A stretch of 50,292 nucleotides of DNA from Candidatus Kuenenia stuttgartensis. GTDB lineage: Bacteria > Gemmatimonadota > Gemmatimonadetes > Gemmatimonadales > Gemmatimonadaceae. Below, one piece after another: positions 8,167 through 16,454 of this stretch (the first letter of the stretch is position 1; every line of letters starts with the position of its first letter). Made by a program: the position numbers and the translations under genes. The notes under the pieces were generated by a model that was not told the DNA's origin, searched no databases, and saw nothing but the letters and a program-made list of their open reading frames with translations. The stretch covers positions 1 through 50,292 of the forward strand of contig CALQGY020000013.1 of assembly GCA_943330235.2 (NCBI GenBank), read 5' to 3'.

Positions 8167-9411
8167 TCACGCGCGGTGCGCGGGCTGTTCGCGCGCACCC
8201 AGCACCACCGCCGCCGTCAGATCACCCGTCACATTGGCCGTCGTGCGGAACATGTCCGGAATGGTGTCCACACCCAGCATGATCCCCGCGCCCTCAATGG
8301 GGAGCCCGGCCGCCATCAGCACCGGCACCATCGCGATGATCGTGCCGCCCGGAATCCCCGGCACCGAGAACGACACGAGCACCGCCGTCATGGCCACCGT
8401 CGCCAACTGGGCGGGCCCCAGCGGAATGCCATACAAGTGCGCGATGAACACGATCGGCACGGTCTGGCCCACCCCCGCGCCAATCCGAAACGTCGCCGTC
8501 AGCAACGGCACCAGAAACCCGGCAATCTGCGGCGGCAGTCCCAGCGTATCACGCGTGGCCGTGATCATCGCCGGCAACGAGGCCAGCGACGAGCGGCCAC
8601 TGAACGCCATCGCCTGCGCCGGAAGCACCGCGCGCGCAAACGTCCCCATGCGCATGCGCCCGCCAATGGCCGCCACCGGATACAACAGCACAATGAGCAG
8701 CGTGGATAACCCCGACACCACCACGATGTACGTCGCCAGCGCCCCTGCCGCGCTCAGCCCCAACTTGGCCGCCAGCGGCACCGCTAACGCAAACACGCCA
8801 ATCGGGGCCAGCCGCAACACCCAATGCACCAGCATCAGCGACGCATCAAGCAGCCCTTCGAACACGCGCACCACCGCCGCCCGTTTCGCCACATCAATGT
8901 GCGACAGCGCAATGCCAAACGTGATGGAGAAAATGATCAGCGGCAGCATCGCACCATCCGCCGCCGACTTGATGGGATTCGACGGCACCAGATCCACCAG
9001 CCACTGCGCGAACGTCGGCATGCGCCCCGCGGTCGTCGCACTCGCACTCGCAGTCGCACTCGCCCGCAGCGCCGCCGACGCGGCCGGATCGATCGACAAC
9101 CACGAGAACGCCGGCCCGGCCGCCAGCACGCCCAGCGTGCACGCAATCACCAGGCTCACCAGCATGAACAGCAGCGCGCGCCCGCCCAATCGCCCAATGG
9201 TGCGCGTATCGGGCGCCGACGTCACCCCCACGATCAGGCTCGATACCACCAGCGGAATGATGGTCATACGAATCGCGTTGATGAACAGCGTCCCCAGCGG
9301 CTCAATACCATGCGCCAGCGTCGTGAGCAGCACGCTCTCGCTCATCGACACACCCACGCCCAGCGCCAGACCGGCCACCAGCGCCACCAACACCCGCATC
9401 GTGAGCGACAT
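8167..9411 (-). CDS. Dicarboxylate/amino acid:cation symporter (DAACS family)
   Basis: 414 residues from ATG 9411; the extra 14 residues upstream would overlap the histidine phosphatase gene. It is an inner-membrane sodium- or proton-coupled transporter of the GltP/DctA fold, with about eight membrane helices plus two hairpins. Family marks include the Ser-rich tip of the first hairpin (SGRSSLASLPAMITA), the helix-7 motif TFRIGAGVGQTV, the second hairpin FSVPGIPGGTI and helix 8 GVDTIPDMFRTTANVTGD with substrate-binding Asp and Asn. Substrate (glutamate, aspartate or C4-dicarboxylate) is not resolved. A periplasmic loop is an Ala/Ser/Thr-rich stretch (LRASATASASATTAG) encoded by a hexamer repeat near 9045-9064, probably tolerated length variation. 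Confidence 0.88.
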   Translation of the reverse strand: MSLTMRVLVALVAGLALGVGVSMSESVLLTTLAHGIEPLGTLFINAIRMTIIPLVVSSLIVGVTSAPDTRTIGRLGGRALLFMLVSLVIACTLGVLAAGPAFSWLSIDPAASAALRASATASASATTAGRMPTFAQWLVDLVPSNPIKSAADGAMLPLIIFSITFGIALSHIDVAKRAAVVRVFEGLLDASLMLVHWVLRLAPIGVFALAVPLAAKLGLSAAGALATYIVVVSGLSTLLIVLLYPVAAIGGRMRMGTFARAVLPAQAMAFSGRSSLASLPAMITATRDTLGLPPQIAGFLVPLLTATFRIGAGVGQTVPIVFIAHLYGIPLGPAQLATVAMTAVLVSFSVPGIPGGTIIAMVPVLMAAGLPIEGAGIMLGVDTIPDMFRTTANVTGDLTAAVVLGAREQPAHRA

Positions 9412-9428
9412 CAGCGCGTCTCTGCCAC

Positions 9429-10040
9429 TTACTTCGGTACCATCCCCGCGCATGTCGCCGGCGGCGACGCTTCCGCGGCACCGAACCGGGACATCACGAG
9501 CGACGCCGGGGCACCGTTCTTCGCGGGCGTCAGCACAAACAGATGGCTGTACGTCGCATCACAGATGTCAGGCAACGACGGGCCGCCCAGCGCCTTGATG
9601 ATCGCCGGTACGGTGTTGCTGTGACCCACCACCAGCACCACGCCGCGCGCCTGCTGCACCGCCGACACCACCGCCGCGATATGCGCGGCACCGCCACCAT
9701 CCAGCGAAATCACCTGAGGCGTTACCCCCGCCTGCTTCGCCACCGGCACCGCCGTCAACGCCGTACGTTGACGCGACGACACCACAATCGCCGTCGGCGG
9801 CGCCGCCACCAACGCAGCCGCCAGCGCCTCGGCACGCACCATCCCCACCTCGCTCAACGGCGGATCGTCACCCGGCACCGCCGCCTTCTCGGCGTGGCGC
9901 ACCAGCACCACCACCGAAGGACCCGCCTGCGCCCAGGCGGCGCGCGACAACACGCCGCTCACCAGCAACACACCCGCGGTGAGGCGCAACACCGCACGCC
10001 CAATACCGCGTCGTGACCACCGCCGATCGGAATGCTGCAT
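9429..10040 (-). CDS. Exported histidine phosphatase superfamily protein
   Basis: 203 residues from ATG 10040. A signal peptide (LRLTAGVLLVSGVLSRAAWAQA) precedes the catalytic domain. The phosphohistidine motif is VLVRHAEKA, the second Arg is in VVSSRQRTALTAVP, and the second His is in VVVGHSNTVPAII, the order expected for branch-1 (SixA/PGM-like) enzymes. It probably removes phosphate from a small molecule or protein in the periplasm; the target is unknown. It lies 17 bases upstream of the symporter gene and 13 bases downstream of the GNAT gene on the same strand, so all three may share a transcript. Confidence 0.82.
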   Translation of the reverse strand: MQHSDRRWSRRGIGRAVLRLTAGVLLVSGVLSRAAWAQAGPSVVVLVRHAEKAAVPGDDPPLSEVGMVRAEALAAALVAAPPTAIVVSSRQRTALTAVPVAKQAGVTPQVISLDGGGAAHIAAVVSAVQQARGVVLVVGHSNTVPAIIKALGGPSLPDICDATYSHLFVLTPAKNGAPASLVMSRFGAAEASPPATCAGMVPK

Positions 10041-10053
10041 CAGTCCGCCATGC

Positions 10054-10695
10054 TCAGGGGAAACCCGCGTGCGACAACAACCGCTGCTCCAGCAAACGCC
10101 GCACGCGCGGCCAGTCTTCATCGGTGATGCCGTAGTACACCGAATCGCGCACAAACCCGTCGCGCACCACCATGTGCCGACGCAACACCCCCTCGCGGAC
10201 GGCGCCGATCCCCTCCAGCGCGCGCTGCGATTGCGTGTTCCGCAGATCGGTCTTGTACTGCACGCGCAACGCGCCCAGCACGTCAAACAGGTGCGCCATC
10301 TGCAGCAACTTCGCTTCGGTGTTAATGGCCGACCGCTGATACGCCGGCGTCACCCACGTCCCGCCGATCTCCACCCGCCGGTGCGGACGCGCAATGTCCA
10401 TCCAACGCGTGGACCCCACCACCGCGCCGCTCGCCCGATGCACCAACGCGAACGGCACCTCCTGCCCACTCGCCAGCGACGCCGCACTGGTCGCGAGATA
10501 CGACGACACGGCCGCCGCCGACACCAGCGGCGGCTGCACCGTCACGCGCCACAAACTCTCATGATGGCCAGCCGCCAGCAGCCCATCGGCATGCTGCACC
10601 CCCAGCGGCTCCAGACGGACCACGTCCCCCTCCAGCACCACCGGCAGCGGCACGAACGCCGGCACGGTCTCCGGTGCTGACCGGGCGGCCGTCAC
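10054..10695 (-). CDS. GNAT family N-acetyltransferase
   Basis: 213 residues from GTG 10695, which overlaps the superoxide dismutase stop by four bases (GTGA at 10692-10695); this overlap was used to choose the start rather than the longer frame from 10797. The order of elements fits RimJ/RimL-type GNATs: VRLEPLGVQHADGL, then FALVHRASGAVVGSTRW, the acetyl-CoA region IGGTWVTPAYQRSAINTEAK, and VLGALRVQYKTDLRNTQSQR followed by LEGIGAVREG. The acceptor, a protein N-terminus, an amino acid or an antibiotic, cannot be read. Translational coupling to an exported SOD is unexpected. Confidence 0.82.
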   Translation of the reverse strand: MTAARSAPETVPAFVPLPVVLEGDVVRLEPLGVQHADGLLAAGHHESLWRVTVQPPLVSAAAVSSYLATSAASLASGQEVPFALVHRASGAVVGSTRWMDIARPHRRVEIGGTWVTPAYQRSAINTEAKLLQMAHLFDVLGALRVQYKTDLRNTQSQRALEGIGAVREGVLRRHMVVRDGFVRDSVYYGITDEDWPRVRRLLEQRLLSHAGFP

Positions 10696-11423
10696 GCGTA
10701 CGCCGCGCCGGCCGCGTCCCAATTGAGCGCGCCCAACACCGCATCCAGATAATCCGTGCGCCGATTCTGGTACTTGAGGTAATACGCATGTTCCCATACG
10801 TCGACACCCACCACGGGGCGCTGACCGTCCGTCAACGGCGTGTCCTGATTGGCACTGCCGCGCACGCTCAGCTTGCCGCCGCCGTCACGCACCAGCCACG
10901 ACCACCCGGACCCGAACTGCCCCAACCCGGCCGCCTTGAGCGCGGCCGTGCAAGCCGCCACCGAGCCGAAGTCGCGCATGATCGCCGCCGCCAGCGCGCC
11001 GCTCGGCGCCTTCGCGCCGTTCGGGGCCAGCAGCCCCCAGTACAACGCGTGATTGGCATGTCCGCCGCCGTTATTGCGCACCGCATTCCGCACGCCGTCC
11101 GGCAACGTCGCCAGGCCGCTCAGCAACTCGCGCAACGTCTTCCCCTGCAGCGCGCTCTGCGTCTCCAGCGCCTTGTTCAGGTTCGTCACGTACGTCGCAT
11201 GATGCTTGTCGTGATGGATCGACATGGTCTGCGCATCAACGGCCGGCTCCACCGCATTCTCCGCGTAGCCCAACGGCGGCAGCACAAACGGGTACTTCTG
11301 CGACAGCACATCATCCGCGACCGTCGTGGGCGACGCAAACGCCGTCCCCGCATCCAGCCCCGACAACACGGTCATGCCGACGGCGGCACCCGCCGACGTC
11401 CGGAGAAATCCACGACGATCCAT
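10692..11423 (-). CDS. Tat-exported Fe/Mn superoxide dismutase, Mn-type residues
   Basis: 243 residues from ATG 11423; a TTG two codons upstream is the alternative. The N-terminus is a twin-arginine signal (MDRRGFLRTSAGAAVG, cleavage near AFAS), so the enzyme should act outside the cytoplasm. Metal ligands are visible in order: His in SIHHDKHHATYV, His in GGGHANHALYW, Asp and His in DVWEHAYYLKY. Gly in GGGHANH together with Gln in SANQDTPL is the pattern usual for the Mn-preferring form. It would convert superoxide to oxygen and peroxide near the cell surface. It overlaps the GNAT gene by four bases and follows glnA by 48 bases. Confidence 0.92.
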   Translation of the reverse strand: MDRRGFLRTSAGAAVGMTVLSGLDAGTAFASPTTVADDVLSQKYPFVLPPLGYAENAVEPAVDAQTMSIHHDKHHATYVTNLNKALETQSALQGKTLRELLSGLATLPDGVRNAVRNNGGGHANHALYWGLLAPNGAKAPSGALAAAIMRDFGSVAACTAALKAAGLGQFGSGWSWLVRDGGGKLSVRGSANQDTPLTDGQRPVVGVDVWEHAYYLKYQNRRTDYLDAVLGALNWDAAGAAYA

Positions 11424-11471
11424 GCTCAACTCGCTCGAAGAATGTGGAACCCGCTCGGCCGGCCGCAGCCG

Positions 11472-12839
11472 CTAATAGCGCGCAAGATACCGCTCCAACT
11501 CCCACGTGGTCACCTGCTGGTTGTACTGCCCCCACTCCGCCCGCTTCGCCGCCAGAAAGTGCTGCGCGATGTGCTCGCCCAACGCGCCGATCATCACGTC
11601 GTCCCGCTCCAGCTCGTTGCACGCTTCGTTCAGATCCTGCGGCAAATCATCCACGCGCAGACGCCGCCGCTCACGATGCGACATCTCCCAGATATTCGTG
11701 TTGATCGGTTCGCGCCAGTCCGCCTCGGTCGCCAAGCCGTCCAGCCCCGCCGCCAACATCACCGTCAGCGCCAAGTACGGATTCGCGCTCGGGTCCGGCG
11801 TCCGCAGCTCCAGGCGCGTCCCCGCCCCACGACGCTCGGGCACACGAATCATCGGCGAACGGTTGCGCATGCTCCACGCCACATTCACCGGCGCCTCAAA
11901 CCCCGGCACCAGCCGCTTGTACGAGTTCACCAACGGATTCGTCACCGCGCACATCGCGCGCGCATGCTTGAGCAGTCCGCCGATGTAGTGCAGCGCCGTC
12001 TTCGAGAGCTCCCATTCACGCTGCGGATCCCAAAACGCATTCTGCCCCGCGCGGAACAGCGACTGATGCGTATGCATCCCGCTCCCGTTCTGCCCGAACA
12101 CCGGCTTCGGCATGAACGACGCAATCAGCCCGAACCGCCGCGCCACCTGCTTCACCACAAACCGGAACGTCGCGATGTTGTCCGCCGTGCGCAGCGCGTC
12201 GGCATACCGGAAGTCGATTTCGTGCTGGCCGTGCGCCACCTCGTGGTGCGCCGCCTCCACCTCGAATCCCATCTGCTCCAGCGCGTCCACAATCTCGCGG
12301 CGCGCATCCTCGCCCAGATCCATCGGCGCCAGATCGAAATAGCTCCCCACATCGTGCGTGTCCGTGGCCGGTCGACCATCGGCGGCCGGCTTGAACAGGA
12401 AGAACTCTGCTTCCATCCCGGCGTTCATCACGAACCCCAGATCCGCCGCCTTCGCCACCTGCCGTTTCAACACGCCGCGCGGATCGCCGGCAAACGGCGT
12501 CCCATCCGGCATGGTCACGTCGCAGATCACGCGCCCTACGCGCGCCGACGGTTCGCCCCACGGAAAGATCTGAAACGTGCTCAGATCAGGGACGAGGAGC
12601 ATGTCAGACTCCTCCACCCGTACGAAACCCTCAATGCTCGACCCGTCGAACATGATGTCGCCGTGCACCGCCTTCCGGAATTGCGACGACGGAATCTCGA
12701 CGTTCTTGATGACACCGAGGATGTCCGTGAACTGCAGGCGCAGAAAGCGGACCTGCTGCGCCTCGGCGAGTTCGAGGATGTCACTCGCCGTGGCACCACT
12801 CAGATCGGAGGGAACGAGGGATCGGCTGGGAGCAGGCAC
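11472..12839 (-). CDS. glnA: Glutamine synthetase type I
   Basis: 455 residues from GTG 12839. No ATG exists near the conserved N-terminus, and the frame open to 13148 has no homology-like content. It makes glutamine from glutamate, ammonia and ATP as a cytosolic dodecamer. Visible family elements are GDIMFDGSSIEGF, MEAEFFLF (metal Glu), HHEVAHGQHEIDFR, NGSGMHTHQSL, VNSYKRLVPGFEAP and RLELRTPDPSANPYLA. In the segment where adenylylated enzymes have a NLYDLP-type Tyr, this protein reads TNIWEMSHRE, so the modifiable Tyr is missing and the protein is closer to the non-adenylylated alpha type. A -10-like TACAAT (12871-12876, minus strand) lies about 30 bases upstream. Confidence 0.93.
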   Translation of the reverse strand: MPAPSRSLVPSDLSGATASDILELAEAQQVRFLRLQFTDILGVIKNVEIPSSQFRKAVHGDIMFDGSSIEGFVRVEESDMLLVPDLSTFQIFPWGEPSARVGRVICDVTMPDGTPFAGDPRGVLKRQVAKAADLGFVMNAGMEAEFFLFKPAADGRPATDTHDVGSYFDLAPMDLGEDARREIVDALEQMGFEVEAAHHEVAHGQHEIDFRYADALRTADNIATFRFVVKQVARRFGLIASFMPKPVFGQNGSGMHTHQSLFRAGQNAFWDPQREWELSKTALHYIGGLLKHARAMCAVTNPLVNSYKRLVPGFEAPVNVAWSMRNRSPMIRVPERRGAGTRLELRTPDPSANPYLALTVMLAAGLDGLATEADWREPINTNIWEMSHRERRRLRVDDLPQDLNEACNELERDDVMIGALGEHIAQHFLAAKRAEWGQYNQQVTTWELERYLARY

Positions 12840-12979
12840 GGAGACGAGGGCAAGGGAGACAGGCTGCCGAATTGTAGCGCACCGCCAAGACCCGTGCGTC
12901 GCCCGTCGCCATCGGGGTCCATCCCGCCCCACCACGCGGGATACCCGTCGGAGGGGCTGTGCCGGTAGCTTTGACCCAC

Positions 12980-13819
12980 ATGACTGCATCATCGAATAGC
13001 GGGGCCAACCCTCCGGCGAACACGCCGACGACGCCTGCGGCCTCTTGCCCCGCCTGCGCGGAGCCGCTCTCCGGCAGCGCGCGCTTTTGCCATCACTGCG
13101 GCGCCGCCGTCGGCGCCGCCGTCGGCCCCGCCGCCACGACGCGCGCACCGGCGCGCGCCAACGCCTCGGTCCTGCCCTGGGCCGTCACCTTCGTGGTGCT
13201 CCTGTCGGTGGTCGCCCTCTTGGCCGGCCGGAATTTCGGCGGAACCGTCAAAGGGAATGCCGCCCCGGCCGCGGACTCCCTCACCCCGCCCGCGAACGGC
13301 ATTGGCCCGACGGCAGACCCGACAGCGGACGCGTCAGCGGACGCGTCAGCGGACGCGTCAGCGGACGCGTCAGCAAGTGGTCGCGCACCGGACATCGCCA
13401 GTATGTCGCCCGAAGAACGCGCCAGCCGCCTCTACGTTCGTGTGATGGCCTACGCCGAGGACGGCAAAGTCGATTCCATCGCCCGCTTCGCCCCCATGGT
13501 GCTGGCCGCGCATGAGATGCTGACCAGCCCCACGCTGGACGAGCGCTACCACTTCGGTCGCGTCGCCGAAGTCGTTGGCTCCGGCACCATCACCAGCGCG
13601 CAGGCCGACACCATTCTCAAGCAGAGCCCGCGGTCACTGCTGGGTCTTCTCCTTGCCGCGCGAGGCGCGCGCCTTGAGGCGAACCAAGCCAAGGCCAAGG
13701 GGTTTGACCTACGATTGCTGGCCGCACTCGAAGCCGAATTGGCCACGCGCAACCAGGATTACGAGAACCACCGTGCCGAAATCGACCGCGCGGTTGCCGA
13801 TGCACGACGCCCGAACTGA
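12980..13819 (+). CDS. Zinc-ribbon membrane protein, function unknown
   Basis: 279 residues from ATG 12980. The N-terminal zinc ribbon has two CxxC pairs (SCPACAEPLSG and ARFCHHCGAA), then an Ala/Thr linker, one membrane helix (VLPWAVTFVVLLSVVALLAG), and a long low-complexity section that includes four copies of ADAS. The C-terminal domain (about 135-279) is helical: SPEERASRLYVRVMAYAEDG, ERYHFGRVAEVVG and LLAALEAELATRNQDYENHR; it is likely to lie outside the membrane. The layout resembles zinc-ribbon sensors of unknown ligand. It overlaps the kinase downstream by 20 bases and is divergent from glnA, so it probably opens the signalling operon. Confidence 0.65.
   Translation: MTASSNSGANPPANTPTTPAASCPACAEPLSGSARFCHHCGAAVGAAVGPAATTRAPARANASVLPWAVTFVVLLSVVALLAGRNFGGTVKGNAAPAADSLTPPANGIGPTADPTADASADASADASADASASGRAPDIASMSPEERASRLYVRVMAYAEDGKVDSIARFAPMVLAAHEMLTSPTLDERYHFGRVAEVVGSGTITSAQADTILKQSPRSLLGLLLAARGARLEANQAKAKGFDLRLLAALEAELATRNQDYENHRAEIDRAVADARRPN
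13325..13372. repeat. Four perfect 12-base tandem repeats (ADAS) in the zinc-ribbon gene
   Basis: Units gcggacgcgtca at 13325-13336, 13337-13348, 13349-13360 and 13361-13372 are identical, in frame, and encode ADAS four times in the linker after the membrane helix. Confidence 0.92.
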
Positions 13820-16454
13820 CGGCCAGCCGGCGACAGACACCAGTGCGGCCCCGCCGATGGCCAGGCATGACGCCATCCTCGCTCGTGCCGCGCGCGCCCT
13901 CGCCGACTCCACCTCGCGGCAAAGTATCGACGACGGGATTGCGCGCATTTTTCTGCAAGAGCTCCACGCCGCCGGGTTCGCCGTCTACGAGGTCAATCCA
14001 AAGCTGAAGACGGTGCGCCTCGACCTGCAGTCGGGCGCCGGCACCATCGACAGCGCTCGAGTCACGGCCGCGTTTTATCGCTCCATTTACGGTGACGTCG
14101 TGCGAGCCGCCGCGCCGCTGTTTATCAGCGACCTGCAAGGCCATGCGGATCTGGACGACACCGAAGGTGTTGCCGGGCTCATTGACGTCGGCATCAACGC
14201 GGTCGCGTTGCTCCCCTTGCTCCTCGATGGGCGCCTCCGCGGACTCCTGAGTATCCGCTATTTCGGCACGCACCCGTTCGATGAGCACGAGCAGCAACTG
14301 CTCCAGGATCTCGCCGCCCAAGTTGCCGTCGCGTATCGCAACCTGCTCCATCTCGCCGAACTCGAGCGACGCGCCAACCGGCTCAGCGCGATGGCCCACG
14401 CGCAAAGCCTGCTCGCGTACGTGACAACAATCGACGCGCTGCCCATGGCCATCGCCGAGGCCGTGCATGGTGTGATTCCCCATGCCGTCTGCGATGTCTT
14501 TTCCCTCGGCAGCGCCGGACTCACGCGCGTCCTGACCATGCGCGATGGACTCGTCGAGGCGCACCAACCGGCCACCGAGGTCGAGCTGGACCTGCCGCGC
14601 GAGACGCAGCGCACGCACGTGTCACGGCTCGCGATCCATCTCGATGACGGGCCCGCGTGGAAGCGGGGCACGGCGGAACTGTGTGCGGCCGTTGGGTACG
14701 GGACGCGCACCGTCGGGGTACTCCGGCTCCTCGCGCCGTCCCCGAACGCGTTCGACCTGCAGGATCTCGACCTGCTCACCATCCTCGCGCGCCAGGCCGG
14801 GGCCGCCGTGGAGACCGCCCGACTCTTCGCACTGCAGGAGTTCCAGCGTCAGCGCGCCGAAGGGGCGGCCGAACTCGCGCGCGTCGCGCTCCAAGCGGCC
14901 AATGTCACCGACGGCGCCATGGAGCTCCTCGGCGTGCTCGATCGGTCCGTCCCGTCCATCGGAAAAGCCATTGGCATCGCACGCGCGCGCGATGGGGTCA
15001 TTGAGTACATCGCCACCAGCGGCACGCTCGACATCTTCCGCGGTCGTAAGTCCGGCGACTTGCCCGTCGCGGTCCCCGAGGGTCGCCCGCGTGAACTGGC
15101 CAGTGTGCGGGAGATGGCCCCCGCAGACATCGCCGCCGACGTCCCCGATGACTGGGGCTTCGTCGTCCCCCTCGGCGCGCGGGACCGCGCGCTCGGCGTG
15201 CTCGTGATCGCCGCGCCGCGCACCGTGCCACTCCCACGGCGCGACCGGGTCACCCTCGAACGACTCTCCAACTCGCTGGCCCTCGCCCTCGACGCGCTCC
15301 TGCTCGACGAAGACGAACGGCTCGGTCGCGAACGGGAACACCTCCTCGCCACCGCCCTCACCACCATCGATCATCCCATCTTCATTCTCGATCGGGTCGG
15401 CGTACGCTACGCCAATCCCTCGGCCGCCCGCGAATACGGATGGTCGCAGGTTGAGTTGATGGACATGCAGTTCGACCAACTCGTCGTCGGCATCGATCCG
15501 CGCCACGCCAGCCGCGTCGCCGACGGCGTCATCGAGCCCGGAAGCAGCCTGATTCAACATGTGCATCGGCGACGCGACGGCGCTGAATTCCCCGCCGTCG
15601 TCAACACCAGCCCCCTGCTCGCACAAGACGACCAGGTGATCGGTCAGGTCATCAGCGTGCGCAATGTCAGCGATGACCGGCGCGTCGAAGACCAGTTGCG
15701 CCACACCGAAAAAATGGTCGCGCTCGGAGAACTCGTCGCCGGCGTGGCCCACGAAATCGCCAACCCGCTCACCGGCATTTCGGCCTTCGCCCAGATGTTG
15801 CTGGAGGAAACGCTCAGCGACGACCAGCGCGAGTCCATCCAGCTCATCAAGAAGGAAAGCGATCGCGCCAAGTCGGTGATCAAAGATCTCCTGATCTTCG
15901 CCCGGAAGTCCGAGCCCAAGATCGGCCCCGTCGATCTCAATAATCTCATCGATCAGTCGCTCCGCTTACGGGCCTATCCGCTCCGCAACGCCAAGGTCCG
16001 CATCGCGCTCGAATTCGATCCCGCCATCCCCGATGTGTCCGGAGACCCGCAAAAGCTGCAGCAGGTGCTCCTCAACCTGTTCGGCAACGCGGAGCATGCC
16101 ATGGCGGACGCGGTGGAGCGGCTCCTCACCATCCGGACCGAATCCGAAGAGGGGACGGTCACGGTGAGCGTCACCGACACGGGCAAGGGCATGACCCCCG
16201 ACGTGCGACAGCGCATCTTCGAGCCCTTCTTCAGCACGAAGGCCGGCGGCGTTGGGACGGGACTGGGGCTCAGCGTCAGCTACGGCATCATTCAGGCCCA
16301 TGGCGGCCGCATCGCCGTCCAGTCGGAACCGGGCGTTGGCACCACCGTGACGGTTACGCTGCCGGTGCATGCGTCGCACGGCGCGCCACTTGCGACCGGC
16401 GCGCCGGTCGGCGTGCTTGAACACACCGAAACCGTCCAGGCCTTCCGCGTATGA
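13800..16454 (+). CDS. Soluble GAF-PAS sensor histidine kinase
   Basis: 884 residues from ATG 13800, overlapping the upstream gene by 20 bases; ATG 13857 is an alternative. No membrane segment is seen, so it should sense a cytosolic signal. Residues about 30-490 look like two or three GAF-type modules. A PAS domain starts near 520 (DHPIFILDRVGVRYANPSAA) and continues to the PAC-like end (DQVIGQVISVRNVSDDRR). The HisKA box is GVAHEIANPLTGI with phospho-His651; the ATPase has an N box (LNLFGNAEHAM), G1 (DTGKGM), F (FEPFFSTK) and G2 (GTGLGLS). The next gene, a receiver with HD-GYP, starts within its stop codon (ATGA at 16451-16454), making it the probable partner. Confidence 0.88.
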   Translation: MHDARTDGQPATDTSAAPPMARHDAILARAARALADSTSRQSIDDGIARIFLQELHAAGFAVYEVNPKLKTVRLDLQSGAGTIDSARVTAAFYRSIYGDVVRAAAPLFISDLQGHADLDDTEGVAGLIDVGINAVALLPLLLDGRLRGLLSIRYFGTHPFDEHEQQLLQDLAAQVAVAYRNLLHLAELERRANRLSAMAHAQSLLAYVTTIDALPMAIAEAVHGVIPHAVCDVFSLGSAGLTRVLTMRDGLVEAHQPATEVELDLPRETQRTHVSRLAIHLDDGPAWKRGTAELCAAVGYGTRTVGVLRLLAPSPNAFDLQDLDLLTILARQAGAAVETARLFALQEFQRQRAEGAAELARVALQAANVTDGAMELLGVLDRSVPSIGKAIGIARARDGVIEYIATSGTLDIFRGRKSGDLPVAVPEGRPRELASVREMAPADIAADVPDDWGFVVPLGARDRALGVLVIAAPRTVPLPRRDRVTLERLSNSLALALDALLLDEDERLGREREHLLATALTTIDHPIFILDRVGVRYANPSAAREYGWSQVELMDMQFDQLVVGIDPRHASRVADGVIEPGSSLIQHVHRRRDGAEFPAVVNTSPLLAQDDQVIGQVISVRNVSDDRRVEDQLRHTEKMVALGELVAGVAHEIANPLTGISAFAQMLLEETLSDDQRESIQLIKKESDRAKSVIKDLLIFARKSEPKIGPVDLNNLIDQSLRLRAYPLRNAKVRIALEFDPAIPDVSGDPQKLQQVLLNLFGNAEHAMADAVERLLTIRTESEEGTVTVSVTDTGKGMTPDVRQRIFEPFFSTKAGGVGTGLGLSVSYGIIQAHGGRIAVQSEPGVGTTVTVTLPVHASHGAPLATGAPVGVLEHTETVQAFRV

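Noticed and set aside
10674-12968. A 764-residue open frame on the plus strand
   Set aside because: It is antisense to superoxide dismutase and glutamine synthetase and is Arg/His/Pro-rich low complexity without any motif.
13325-13372. Iterons of a replication origin
   Set aside because: The 12-base units are in frame inside a coding linker, and no initiator gene is next to them.
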